The position numbers and the translations under genes are program-made. DNA of 46,692 bases from Allobosea sp. Its GTDB lineage: Bacteria; Pseudomonadota; Alphaproteobacteria; Rhizobiales; Beijerinckiaceae. Of this stretch, positions 17,300 through 25,449 are shown one piece after another (the stretch's first letter is position 1; each line of letters opens with the position of its first letter). The stretch is taken from assembly GCA_024231975.1 (NCBI GenBank), contig JAAEQB010000055.1:1-46692 (forward strand), in the 5' to 3' direction. Below the pieces are notes generated by a model that had not been told where the DNA came from, did no database searches, and worked only from the letters and a program-made list of their open reading frames with translations.

Positions 17300-18025
17300 G
17301 TGAAAGTCCCCAGCGCCACCACCACATCCGCCACCGCGACGCAGGGCCTCGAGCTCAAGCGCTTCGCGCCTGAGGCAACCTTCAAGACCAAGGTCTATGC
17401 CGCGCTGAAGCAGGCGATCATCACCATGGACATCTATGGCTCGCCGGAGCCGACCTGGATCGACGAGCGCCAGCTCTCCGAGCAACTCGGCGTCAGTCGC
17501 ACGCCGGTGCGCGAGGCCGTCGCGATGCTCGAGCAGGAAGGGCTGGTCAAGTCGCTGCCACGCCGCGGCATCATGGTCCTGAAGAAGACCAAGAACGAGA
17601 TCGTCGAAATGATCCAGGCCTGGGCGGCGCTGGAGAGCATGGCCGCACGCCTCGCCGTGGAGCGCGCCAGCGACGCCGAGATCGGCAGGCTTCGCCTCTT
17701 GTTCAAGGCTTTCGACGAGGCGCACAAACCGTCGGACCATGTTGGCGAATACTCGTCTGCCAACCTCCTCTTCCATCAGACCCTGATCGGGTTGAGCAAA
17801 TCGCAGCTGCTCATCGAGATGACCGATAATCTGCTGCTGCATGTGCGCGGCATCCGCCAGATGACGATCGGGCGCGAAGACCGCGCCAGCCGCTCCATCG
17901 TCGACCATCTGCAGATCATCGAGGCGCTCGAGCAGCGCGACGTCGCCCTCGCGGAACGCCTGTCGCGCGAGCACACGCTGGGCCTCGCGGCCTTCGTCGA
18001 TCAGCACGCCGACATCTTCGACTGA
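17300..18025 (+). CDS. Second GntR-family (FCD) regulator
   Basis: A 241-aa regulator close to the one at 3317-4003. The winged helix (GVSRTPVREAVAMLEQEGL) differs in only a few positions, and the FCD domain keeps the histidines (FHQTLI, LHVRGIRQ, DHLQIIEAL). I chose the GTG at 17300 because AGGAG sits 8 nt before it; an ATG at 17270 has no such site. It is transcribed alone, convergent with the gcl operon (8 nt between stops). No copy of the 17-bp repeat was seen in front of it, unlike the first gntR. The near-identical recognition helices suggest the two may share operators but answer different ligands, for example oxalate and glyoxylate. This is inference. Confidence 0.87.
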   Translation: MKVPSATTTSATATQGLELKRFAPEATFKTKVYAALKQAIITMDIYGSPEPTWIDERQLSEQLGVSRTPVREAVAMLEQEGLVKSLPRRGIMVLKKTKNEIVEMIQAWAALESMAARLAVERASDAEIGRLRLLFKAFDEAHKPSDHVGEYSSANLLFHQTLIGLSKSQLLIEMTDNLLLHVRGIRQMTIGREDRASRSIVDHLQIIEALEQRDVALAERLSREHTLGLAAFVDQHADIFD

Positions 18026-18033
18026 GATATCGA

Positions 18034-18864
18034 TCAGCCGCCTTGCACGAAGGTATTGGCCAAGGTGCCGATCCCCTCGATCGCCACCTCGATCGTGTTG
18101 ACCGGCTCCTTCATGGTGCCGACGCCGAGCGAGGTGCCGCAGCAGATCAGGTCTCCCGGCAGCAGCGTCATGTCATGGGACAGCCGGCTGACCAGCTCCT
18201 GCGGCCGGAAGATCATGTCGGCAACGGGATAGTTCTGACGCTCCTGGCCGTTCAGCAGCGTCCGGACCGTCAGCCCGCGCGGATCGAGGCCAGTCGCGAT
18301 CACCGGCCCGAATGGACCGAAGCCATCGAAGCTCTTGGCTCGTACCCATTGCGCGAAGGTCGGGTCGGCGGCGATCAGGTCCAGCGCGGTGATGTCGTTG
18401 ACGCAGGTATATCCGAAGATGAATTCACCGGCCTCCTGCGGCGTGACCTCGCTGCAGCGGCGGCCGATGACGATGCCGAGCTCGCCCTCATAGACCACCT
18501 TGCCCGCATAGGAAGGCGGCCGCGCGATCGTCGCGCCCGGCTTTGCCGCGCTGGATGGCGCCTTCATCAGATAGAGCGGCTCCGCCGGCACCGGGTTCGA
18601 TAATTTGGCGGCAAGCGCGTGGAAGTTGTTCCACAGGGCGATGATCTTGGACGGTGTGCTCGGCGCCAGCAGCGTGACGTCGTCGAGCGGCACCCTCTCG
18701 CCTGTCGGCCGTGCGCCAGCGAACATATCCCCGCTGTGGAGCGCAATTGTCCCGCCGATAAGCGTGCCGAAGCGCTCGCGGCCCGCAAACGCGAAGCGTA
18801 CCCAACGCGCGCTGGCTTGCCTCGTCTCCGGCCGTGCCGCGGGCTCGATTGTCGTGTTCAACAT
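18034..18864 (-). CDS. Fumarylacetoacetate hydrolase-family protein
   Basis: A 276-aa FAH-fold protein, last gene of the gcl operon. The metal-binding acidic residues are visible in YEGELGIVIG and in the following NDITALDL, with KSFDGFGPFGP and the C-terminal GDLICCGTSLGVG, all typical of the family. Members cleave or decarboxylate 2-oxo acids such as acylpyruvates and oxaloacetate, using Mg2+. The N-terminal 15 or so residues before RWVRFAF may be an over-long start; no better start was evident. It follows panE by 15 nt. The substrate is unknown; a C-C hydrolase or decarboxylase acting on a 2-oxo acid near glyoxylate or oxalate would fit the setting. Confidence 0.8.
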   Translation of the reverse strand: MLNTTIEPAARPETRQASARWVRFAFAGRERFGTLIGGTIALHSGDMFAGARPTGERVPLDDVTLLAPSTPSKIIALWNNFHALAAKLSNPVPAEPLYLMKAPSSAAKPGATIARPPSYAGKVVYEGELGIVIGRRCSEVTPQEAGEFIFGYTCVNDITALDLIAADPTFAQWVRAKSFDGFGPFGPVIATGLDPRGLTVRTLLNGQERQNYPVADMIFRPQELVSRLSHDMTLLPGDLICCGTSLGVGTMKEPVNTIEVAIEGIGTLANTFVQGG

Positions 18865-18879
18865 GGCGCCGCTCCCTCG

Positions 18880-19935
18880 TCACGAGGCCGCCAGCTGGAG
18901 CCGCGGCTCCAGCACGGTTTCGACCGCTCCTTGCCCGGCAAGCGCCTCGGGCGGGAACGTCGGATAGAGCCCCTTCACGCTCGCCATCTGCTGGACGAGC
19001 CCGAGCACGGCGTCGATGTAAGGTGTCGGGGCCTCGACGAGGCGCCCCATCTCCTGGACCGCGCCGAGCAAAGCGTCGATCTCGAGCGGCCTGCCCTTCT
19101 CCAGATCCTGGAGCATCGAGGTGCGATGCGCGCCGACGCCCGCCGCGCCATTGATCCTGCGCTCGACATCGACGCGGAAGTTGACGCCGAGCCTTTCGCC
19201 GATCTCCTGGGCCTCCAGCATCATGTTGCGCGCGAGCGCTCGCGTTCCCGGATCGGTCGCGACGATGTCGAGCGTCGCATGGGTCAGCGCCGAGATCGGG
19301 TTGAAGCAGAGATTGCCCCAGAGCTTGAGCCAGATGTCATCGCGGATATCGGTGAAGAGCCTCGGCTTCATGCCGCCGGCGGCGATCGCATCGGCGAAGC
19401 GCGTCAACCGTTCGCTCTCCTGGCGATTGGGCTCGCCGAGGCCGAACTGGTCGCCATAGATGTGCTTGATCACGCCGGGCTCGGTGATCTCGGTCGCCGG
19501 ATAGACCGTGCAGCCGATGACACGGTCGGGGCCGATCGCATTCCACTGCCGGTCTCCGGGATCGACGCTGCGCAAGCGCAGGTCGGCATGGGGACCGTCC
19601 AGGCCGTGGAAATACCACCACGGCACGCCGTTCTGGGCGGTGACGACGGCGGTGTTCGGCCCGAGCAGCGGCTTCAGATCCTCGGCCGCCTCCCAGGCCT
19701 GGTGCGCCTTGAGCGCGATGATCACGTAATCCTGGTGGCCGAGATCGCGCGGATCGCGGCTCGCCGGCATCTGCTCGGTGATCGTCCCGGTCTTGGAGAC
19801 GAGGGTGAGGCCCCTGGCTTTGATCGCCTCCAGATGAGCACCGCGCGCCACGAGCGAGACGTCGAGCCCGCCATGCTTGAGCATCACGCCCATATAGCCG
19901 CCGATCGCGCCGGCGCCGTAGATGCAGATCTTCAT
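18880..19935 (-). CDS. panE2: PanE-family reductase, probable oxalyl-CoA reductase
   Basis: A 351-aa NADPH-dependent reductase of the ketopantoate reductase family. The Rossmann loop GAGAIGG is at residues 7-13. The C-terminal helical domain carries the WLKLWGNLCFNP segment with the family Lys and Asn, and RTSMLQDLEKGRPLEID. It is about 50 residues longer than E. coli PanE. The ATG at 19935 follows GGGGAGG. It sits inside gcl-hyi-glxR, not with pantothenate genes. In Methylobacterium extorquens AM1 a PanE-like protein (PanE2) was shown to reduce oxalyl-CoA to glyoxylate. With frc, oxc and gcl all here, that is the best assignment. True ketopantoate reductase is the alternative. Confidence 0.75.
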   Translation of the reverse strand: MKICIYGAGAIGGYMGVMLKHGGLDVSLVARGAHLEAIKARGLTLVSKTGTITEQMPASRDPRDLGHQDYVIIALKAHQAWEAAEDLKPLLGPNTAVVTAQNGVPWWYFHGLDGPHADLRLRSVDPGDRQWNAIGPDRVIGCTVYPATEITEPGVIKHIYGDQFGLGEPNRQESERLTRFADAIAAGGMKPRLFTDIRDDIWLKLWGNLCFNPISALTHATLDIVATDPGTRALARNMMLEAQEIGERLGVNFRVDVERRINGAAGVGAHRTSMLQDLEKGRPLEIDALLGAVQEMGRLVEAPTPYIDAVLGLVQQMASVKGLYPTFPPEALAGQGAVETVLEPRLQLAAS

Positions 19936-19958
19936 CGGGCCTCCCCTTTCTTGCTTCT

Positions 19959-20849
19959 CTATGAGGTCGCAACCTGGTGGTTCGCCATGATCTCCAGCGC
20001 CCGGACCATGGCCGAATGGTCCCAGTCCTTGCCGCCATGGGCGACGCAGGCGCTGAACAGTTCCTGGGCCGTCGCGGTGTTCGGCAGCGACACGCCGAGC
20101 GCGCACGCGCTCTGCAGCGCGAGATTCAGATCCTTCTGGTGCAGCCCGATGCGGAAGCCCGGGTTGAAGGTGCGCTTGACCATGCGCTCACCATGGACCT
20201 CCAGAATGCGTGAGGAGGCGAAGCCGCCCATCAGCGCCTGGCGCACCTTGGCGGGATCGGCCCCAGCCTTCGAGGCGAAGAGCAAGGCTTCGCCGACCGC
20301 CTCGATGGTCAGCGCCACGATGATCTGGTTGGCGACCTTGGTGGTCTGGCCGTCGCCATTGCCGCCGACCAGCGTGATGTTCTTGCCCATCAGCTCGAAC
20401 AGCGGCTTGACCTTGTCGAAGGTCGCCTGCGGGCCGCCGACCATGATCGTCAGGCTCGCTGCCTTCGCCCCGACCTCGCCGCCCGAGACCGGCGCATCGA
20501 GATAAGAGCCGCCGGCCTTCTCGACCCGCTTGGCAAACTCCTTCGTCGCCATCGGCGAGATCGAACTCATGTCGACAACGATCTTGCCCGCCGACAGGCC
20601 AGCCTCGATGCCTTCGCCCGAGAACAGGACATCCTCGACCTGCGGCGTGTCGGGGAGCATCAGCAAGACGATCTCGCTCGCCGCCGCGACCGCCTTCGGC
20701 GTCGGGTGGATCATGACCGCCTTCGCCCGCAGTTCGGCATCGGGCGCCTTGTGGTGGCTGGAGACGTGCAGCGTATGCCCGCCCGCTATCAGGTGCTCCG
20801 CCATGGGGCGGCCCATGATGCCGAGGCCGATGAAGCCGATATCAGTCAT
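19959..20849 (-). CDS. glxR: Tartronate semialdehyde reductase
   Basis: A 296-aa beta-hydroxyacid dehydrogenase that reduces tartronate semialdehyde to D-glycerate with NAD(P)H. GLGIMG (8-13) binds the nucleotide, DAPVSGGEVGA is the substrate loop, and the catalytic Lys lies in GQTTKVANQIIV near residue 171. Length and motifs match GlxR/GarR of enteric bacteria. It is third in the operon, 45 nt after hyi, and takes the product of Gcl directly. Confidence 0.92.
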   Translation of the reverse strand: MTDIGFIGLGIMGRPMAEHLIAGGHTLHVSSHHKAPDAELRAKAVMIHPTPKAVAAASEIVLLMLPDTPQVEDVLFSGEGIEAGLSAGKIVVDMSSISPMATKEFAKRVEKAGGSYLDAPVSGGEVGAKAASLTIMVGGPQATFDKVKPLFELMGKNITLVGGNGDGQTTKVANQIIVALTIEAVGEALLFASKAGADPAKVRQALMGGFASSRILEVHGERMVKRTFNPGFRIGLHQKDLNLALQSACALGVSLPNTATAQELFSACVAHGGKDWDHSAMVRALEIMANHQVATS

Positions 20850-20894
20850 GTCGCAGCCTTTGCCTATTTCGCGATTGGTCGACCGGTCTCCCGG

Positions 20895-21680
20895 TCAGGC
20901 GGCCAGCGTCGTCGCCGGCAGCCAGGACAGGCCCTCGCGCGTCTCGCGCGCCGGCTTGTATTCGCAGCCGACCCAGCCGGCGTAGCCGATCGCGTCGAGA
21001 TGCCGGTACAGGAAGGGGAAGTTGATCTCGCCGGTGCCGGGCTCGTTGCGGCCGGGATTGTCGGCAATCTGGATATGGCCGATCCGGTCGAGATTGGCCT
21101 CAATCGTGCGGGCGAGATCCCCCTCCATGATCTGCATGTGATAGACGTCGTACTGGATGAAGAGGTTGGGTGAATCGACGTCGTCGAGCAGCCTCAGCGC
21201 CTGGGCCGTGCTGTTCAGGAAGAAACCGGGCATGTCGCGCGTGTTGATCGGCTCGACGAGCAGCGCGATGCCTTCCTGTGCCAGCTCATGGGCGGCGAAG
21301 CGCAGATTGTTGACCAGCGTCTCATGCAGCCTGGCCGGCTCTACGTCTGGCGGCGCGATGCCCGCAAGGCAGTTGACCTGCCGGCAGCCCAGCTTGACGG
21401 CGTAGTCGATCGCCTGGAACAGGCCATGCTGGAACTCGCTGACCCGGTCGGGCAGGATCGCGATGCCACGCTCCCCCGCGGCCCAGTTTCCGGCCGGCAG
21501 GTTGTGCAGCACCTGCACCAGGTTCCAGCGCTTCAGTAGCTCCGCCAGTTCGTACTTGTCGTGGCCGTACGGGAACAGGTACTCGACGCCATGGAAGCCG
21601 GCCTCCGCCGCCGCCTGGAAGCGCTCTTGGAAGGGCCGCTCGTTGAACAGCATCGTCAGGTTGGCGGCGAAACGAGGCAT
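20895..21680 (-). CDS. hyi: Hydroxypyruvate isomerase
   Basis: A 261-aa TIM-barrel isomerase that interconverts hydroxypyruvate and tartronate semialdehyde. Very close to E. coli Hyi (258 aa): FAANLTMLF at the start, LHNLPAGNWAAGERG, the catalytic Glu in LVEPINTRD, IQYDVYHMQ, IQIADNPGRNEPGTGEIN and the second Glu in GCEYKPA. It lies 33 nt after gcl. Its place in the operon fits the glyoxylate-to-glycerate route, where it links the pathway to serine-derived hydroxypyruvate. Confidence 0.93.
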   Translation of the reverse strand: MPRFAANLTMLFNERPFQERFQAAAEAGFHGVEYLFPYGHDKYELAELLKRWNLVQVLHNLPAGNWAAGERGIAILPDRVSEFQHGLFQAIDYAVKLGCRQVNCLAGIAPPDVEPARLHETLVNNLRFAAHELAQEGIALLVEPINTRDMPGFFLNSTAQALRLLDDVDSPNLFIQYDVYHMQIMEGDLARTIEANLDRIGHIQIADNPGRNEPGTGEINFPFLYRHLDAIGYAGWVGCEYKPARETREGLSWLPATTLAA

Positions 21681-21713
21681 AGGTCTCTCCCCTGGTCTCT
21701 GGACTGGTCGGGC

Positions 21714-23486
21714 TTACTGGGCGGGCTGCAGTTCGGGCTCGGGCAGAGGCAGGTCGAGCACCTCCTCGAACTCGACGACATTGTCGATCTCGGTGCCCAT
21801 CGCGATGTTGGTGACCCGTTCGAGGATGAACTCCATCACCACCGGAACCCGATGCTCCTGGAGCCAGGCTCTGGCCTGGGCGAAGGCGGCCTTGAACTCG
21901 TTCGGGCTCTTGACCCGGATCGCCTTGCAGCCGAGCCCCTCGGCGACCGCGACATGGTCGACGCCATAGCCGTCGAGGTCCGGCGAATTGATGTTCTCGA
22001 AGGCGAGCCCGACCTGGAAATCCATGTCGAAGCCGCGCTGGGCCTGGCGGATCAGGCCGAGATAGGAGTTGTTCACGACGATGTGGATGTAGGGCAGCTT
22101 GAACTGCGCCCCGACGGCGAGTTCCTCGATCAGGAACTGGAAGTCGTAATCGCCCGACAGCGCGACGATCTCGCGCTCCGGATCGGCGGCGCGCACACCG
22201 AGCGCCGCCGGCAAGGTCCAGCCGAGCGGGCCGGCCTGGCCGCAATTGATCCAGTGGCGCGGGTTGTGGACCCGCAGGAACTGGGCACCGGCGATCTGCG
22301 ACAGGCCGATGGTCGAGACGTAGCAGACGTCGCGTCCGAAGGCCTCGTTCATCTCCTCATAGACCCGCTGCGGCTTCAGCGGCACATTGTCGAAATGGCT
22401 CTTGCGCAGCATGGTCGCGCGCCGGTCGCGGCAGTCCCGCGCCCAGCCGGTGCGGTTCTTGAGCAGCCCCTTCCCTTCCCGCTCGCGGGCCACGTCGACG
22501 AAGAGCTCCAGCGCCGCCTTCGCATCGGAGACGATGCCGTAATCGGGATTGAAGACGCGTCCGATCTGGGTCGGCTCGATGTCGACATGGACGAATTTTC
22601 GGCCCTTGGTATAGGTCTCGATCGAGCCGGTATGTCGGTTGGCCCAGCGGTTACCGATGCCCATGACGAAATCCGAGGCGAGCATCGTCGCGTTGCCGTA
22701 GCGATGGCTGGTCTGCAGGCCGACCATGCCTGCCATCAGCGGGTGATCGTCCGGGATCGCGCCCCAGCCCATCAGCGTCGGCACCACGGGAACGCCGGTG
22801 AGCTCGGCGAACTCGACCAGGAGCTCGGCGGCATCGGCGTTGATGATGCCGCCACCGGCGACGATGAGGGGCCGCTCGGCTGCGTCCAGCATCGCCATCG
22901 CCTTCTCGATCTGACGGCGCGAGGCGGCCGGCTTGTAGACCGGCAGCGGCTCATAGGTCTCGTCGTCGAACTCGATCTCGGCCATCTGGACGTCGACGGG
23001 CAGGTCGATCAGCACCGGGCCAGGGCGGCCCGAGCGCATGACGTGGAAAGCCTGCTGGAAGACGCGCGGCACCAGCGCCGGCTCGCGCACCGTCACCGCC
23101 CATTTGGTCACCGGCTTGGCGATGGCCTCGATGTCGACGGCCTGGAAATCCTCTTTGTAGAGGCGGGCCCGCGGCGCCTGGCCAGTGATGCAGAGGATCG
23201 GGATGGAATCGGCAATGGCCGAATAGAGCCCGGTGATCATGTCGGTGCCGGCCGGGCCGGAGGTGCCGATGCAGACGCCGATATTGCCGGCCCTGGCGCG
23301 GGTATAGCCCTCCGCCATATGCGAGGCGCCTTCGACATGGCGCGCCAGGATATGGTGAATCGACTCGCGGCTCTTGAGCGCTGCATAGAACGGGTTGATC
23401 GCCGCGCCCGGCACGCCGAAGGCCTGCGTCACGCCCTCGCGCTCCAGAACCCTGATCGCGGCCTCGGCAGCTCTCATTTTCGGCAT
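21714..23486 (-). CDS. gcl: Glyoxylate carboligase
   Basis: A 590-aa ThDP/FAD enzyme that joins two glyoxylates to tartronate semialdehyde and CO2. It follows E. coli Gcl closely, including MPKMRAAEAA at the N terminus, AFGVPGAAINPFY, HVEGASHMAEG, and the GDYDFQF...NNSYLG cofactor motif. Residue 51 is Val, as in E. coli Gcl, where other ThDP enzymes have Glu. I chose the ATG at 23486, which matches the enteric start and follows GGGAGAA; a start at 23522 would run into the operator at 23517-23533. It is first in gcl-hyi-glxR-panE-FAH. An IclR gene is divergent, so both the 17-bp operator and IclR-type sites may control it. Confidence 0.95.
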   Translation of the reverse strand: MPKMRAAEAAIRVLEREGVTQAFGVPGAAINPFYAALKSRESIHHILARHVEGASHMAEGYTRARAGNIGVCIGTSGPAGTDMITGLYSAIADSIPILCITGQAPRARLYKEDFQAVDIEAIAKPVTKWAVTVREPALVPRVFQQAFHVMRSGRPGPVLIDLPVDVQMAEIEFDDETYEPLPVYKPAASRRQIEKAMAMLDAAERPLIVAGGGIINADAAELLVEFAELTGVPVVPTLMGWGAIPDDHPLMAGMVGLQTSHRYGNATMLASDFVMGIGNRWANRHTGSIETYTKGRKFVHVDIEPTQIGRVFNPDYGIVSDAKAALELFVDVAREREGKGLLKNRTGWARDCRDRRATMLRKSHFDNVPLKPQRVYEEMNEAFGRDVCYVSTIGLSQIAGAQFLRVHNPRHWINCGQAGPLGWTLPAALGVRAADPEREIVALSGDYDFQFLIEELAVGAQFKLPYIHIVVNNSYLGLIRQAQRGFDMDFQVGLAFENINSPDLDGYGVDHVAVAEGLGCKAIRVKSPNEFKAAFAQARAWLQEHRVPVVMEFILERVTNIAMGTEIDNVVEFEEVLDLPLPEPELQPAQ

Positions 23487-23516
23487 GGCCCGTTCTCCCG
23501 TGGGGAAACCGCTTAT

Positions 23517-23551
23517 TGGCATACCAAATTCCAGATGAGGGCCTCGGTCAA
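23517..23551 (-). promoter_or_regulatory. gcl promoter -35 box and 17-bp operator
   Basis: On the minus strand TTGACC (23551-23546) is followed after 12 nt by the 17-bp repeat; on the plus strand this reads TGGCAT-ACCAA-ATTCCA (23517-23533), with one mismatch to the consensus. The operator ends 30 nt before the gcl ATG and would cover the -10 region. The layout matches the promoters at 12421 and 26700. Confidence 0.6.
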
Positions 23552-23581
23552 TTTTTTTCAGAATGTTTTTTCAAAATCAGG

Positions 23582-23598
23582 CAGAAAATCATTTTCTG
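23582..23598. promoter_or_regulatory. IclR-type operator in the gcl/iclR divergent region
   Basis: CAGAAAAT-C-ATTTTCTG is a perfect 17-bp palindrome with a single central base. Its core AAAT-N-ATTT is the same as in the E. coli IclR consensus (GGAAATNATTTCC). It lies in a strikingly AT-rich stretch (about 23550-23680) between two GC-rich genes, 96 nt from gcl and 132 nt from the iclR start. The IclR protein encoded next door is the likely ligand. Confidence 0.6.
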
Positions 23599-23622
23599 TT
23601 TTAAATCAGCTAATTGCTATTA

Positions 23623-23636
23623 TTTCAGATCTGAAA
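23623..23636. promoter_or_regulatory. 14-bp palindrome, second site near iclR
   Basis: TTTCAGATCTGAAA is a perfect palindrome 41 nt downstream of the IclR-type site (centre to centre about 40 bp, close to four helical turns). The CAGA/TCTG half-sites recur in both elements, so a second binding site for the same regulator is possible. Confidence 0.4.
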
Positions 23637-23729
23637 AATACGGATCATGCAAAATAATTTCGCTTTGATTTGGCAACGACGGACAGCCTGTAGTCTGCTA
23701 CCGTTCCAGCGTGGGTCACGGAGGGTGCC

Positions 23730-24560
23730 ATGAGCCTGGTCGAGCAACGCAAGGGGCGCGGGCGACCGCGCTCGCTCAGGCCCGCGCTCGCCGGCGGAGC
23801 AGTCCAGGCGCTCGATCGCGGGCTGGCGCTGCTCGAGATCCTGGCCGACGAGGACGGCCTGACATTGAGCGAGCTCAGCCGACGCTCGGGCGTCTCGGCC
23901 TCGACGGCGCACCGCATCCTGCTGACGCTGGAGAGCCGCGCTTACGTCCAGCACGATATGGAGCGCGGCATCTGGCTGGTCGGCGTCGGCGCCTTCAAGA
24001 CTGGCTCGGCGTTCCTGCGCAACCGCCGCGTCGCGAACATGGGGCGCGCCACCATGCATGCGCTGATGGAGGCCAGCGGCGAGACCGTCAATCTCGGCAT
24101 CGAGGACAACGGCGAGGTCGTGTTCATCTCGCAGGTCGAGAGCCATGATACGCTGCGCGCCTTCTTCCGGGCTGGCAGCCGCGGCGCGATGCATGCCTCG
24201 GGCGTCGGCAAGGCGTTGCTGGCCGAGCTCCCCGAGCACCGCGTGCGCCAGATCTGCGCGCTCCGGCGGCTGCAACGCTTCACCGAGCACACGATCACCG
24301 ATCTCGGCGAACTCCTGCGCGAACTCGTGCAGGGGCGCCGGAACGGCTGGGCGCTCGACGACGAGGAACGCACCCTCGGCATGCGCTGCGTCGCCGCGCC
24401 GATCTTCAACGAGCATGGCGAGGCGATCGCCGGCGTTTCGATATCGGGGCCGGCCGTGCGTGTGACGCCGCGCAAGCTCGACGACTACGGCCCGATGGTG
24501 CGCCGCGCCGCCGACGAGATCACCCGCTCGATCGGCGGCCGGCTGCCGAAGCGGGAGTGA
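23730..24560 (+). CDS. IclR-family regulator of the gcl operon
   Basis: A 276-aa regulator with an N-terminal winged helix (TLSELSRRSGVSASTAHRILLTLE, about residues 45-68) and a C-terminal IclR effector domain (TVNLGIEDNGEVVFISQVES, RGAMHASGVGKALLA, GMRCVAAPIFN). GGAGG precedes the ATG. It is divergent from gcl and convergent with the SucCD-like pair (4 nt between stops). Sequence and context resemble AllR-type glyoxylate-sensing regulators and BhcR of the beta-hydroxyaspartate cycle, so glyoxylate is a good candidate effector. The palindromes in the 243-bp region between it and gcl are candidate binding sites. Confidence 0.9.
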   Translation: MSLVEQRKGRGRPRSLRPALAGGAVQALDRGLALLEILADEDGLTLSELSRRSGVSASTAHRILLTLESRAYVQHDMERGIWLVGVGAFKTGSAFLRNRRVANMGRATMHALMEASGETVNLGIEDNGEVVFISQVESHDTLRAFFRAGSRGAMHASGVGKALLAELPEHRVRQICALRRLQRFTEHTITDLGELLRELVQGRRNGWALDDEERTLGMRCVAAPIFNEHGEAIAGVSISGPAVRVTPRKLDDYGPMVRRAADEITRSIGGRLPKRE

Positions 24561-24564
24561 GGCG

Positions 24565-25446
24565 CTAGCCACGCTCGGCAAGCGCCTGCCTGATGGTCTC
24601 GCCGACGAGATGGGCGCTCGGAGCGATCCGGACGCCGGCGGCCTGCAGCGCCTTGTTCTTGCCTGCCGCATCGCCCTTGCCGCGCAGGGTGAGAGCGCCG
24701 GCATGGCCCATGCGGCGCTCGAGCGGTGCTTCGCAGCCGACGATGAGCGCGACGACCGGCTTCGACGCCGGAGTGCCAGTGAGGTATGCGGCGACGTCCT
24801 CCTCCTGCGTGCCGCCGATCTCGCCGATCAGCACCACGCCCTCGGTATCGGCATCATCCAGCAGGAGTTCCAAGCATTCGCGCATGCCGATGCCGTGGAT
24901 CGGGTCGCCCCCGACCCCGATCGTCACCGATTGGCCGAGCCCTGCCGTTGTGACCTGCGCCACCACCTCACTCGTCAGCGAGGCCGAGCGCGAGATGATG
25001 CCGACGCCGCCCGGACGCTCGCTGCCGGTCGCCATGACGCCGAGCTTGCCGACGCCCGGCACGAGGATGCCCTGCGAATTGGCGCCGACCAGGGTGGTGC
25101 GCCCGCCCTTCAGCGCCGACCGCACCCGCACCATGTCCAGCGTCGGGATGCGCTCGGTGACGGCGACGACCAGCGGCACCTCCGCCTCGATCGCCTCGAT
25201 CATGGCGGCAGCAGCATTGGCCGGCGGCACGAAGACGATGCTGGCATTGGCGCCGGTCTCGCGCCTCGCTTCTGCAACGCGCTCATAGACCGGCAGATTC
25301 AGATGCGAGCGGCCTCCCTTGCCGGGTGTCACGCCACCGACGACCTGCGTGCCATACTCCATCATCCGCGCGACATGATAAGTGCCGGCCCAGCCGGTCA
25401 TGCCCTGGCAGAGAACGCGGGTTTCGCGATTCAGAAAGACGGCCAT
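24565..25446 (-). CDS. Divergent SucD-like acyl-CoA ligase alpha subunit
   Basis: A 293-aa CoA ligase alpha subunit. It keeps the CoA fold start (CQGMTGWAGTYH), the Glu209 of GEIGGTQEED and the phospho-His248 in RRMGHAGAL, so the phosphohistidine chemistry should work. It departs from succinate enzymes where they touch substrate and the active-site loop: GPNCPG has become GANSQG (121-126) and SGTLTYE has become SASLTSE (154-160). It is the second gene of a two-gene operon, starting 3 nt after its beta partner. It is much less like SucD than the copy at 16.2 kb. The acid it activates is unknown; malate (MtkB) is one option, but no malyl-CoA lyase is present. Confidence 0.8.
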   Translation of the reverse strand: MAVFLNRETRVLCQGMTGWAGTYHVARMMEYGTQVVGGVTPGKGGRSHLNLPVYERVAEARRETGANASIVFVPPANAAAAMIEAIEAEVPLVVAVTERIPTLDMVRVRSALKGGRTTLVGANSQGILVPGVGKLGVMATGSERPGGVGIISRSASLTSEVVAQVTTAGLGQSVTIGVGGDPIHGIGMRECLELLLDDADTEGVVLIGEIGGTQEEDVAAYLTGTPASKPVVALIVGCEAPLERRMGHAGALTLRGKGDAAGKNKALQAAGVRIAPSAHLVGETIRQALAERG

Positions 25447-25449
25447 GGC

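Noticed and set aside
18880..19935. Biosynthetic ketopantoate reductase for vitamin B5
   Set aside because: Possible by family, but it is embedded in gcl-hyi-glxR with no panB or panC, and a homologue is known as oxalyl-CoA reductase; I kept the other as an alternative only.
21561..23657. A 698-codon open frame on the plus strand opposite gcl and hyi
   Set aside because: Antisense shadow; composition dominated by Arg, Gly, Asp and His and no motif, while both genes beneath are clear.
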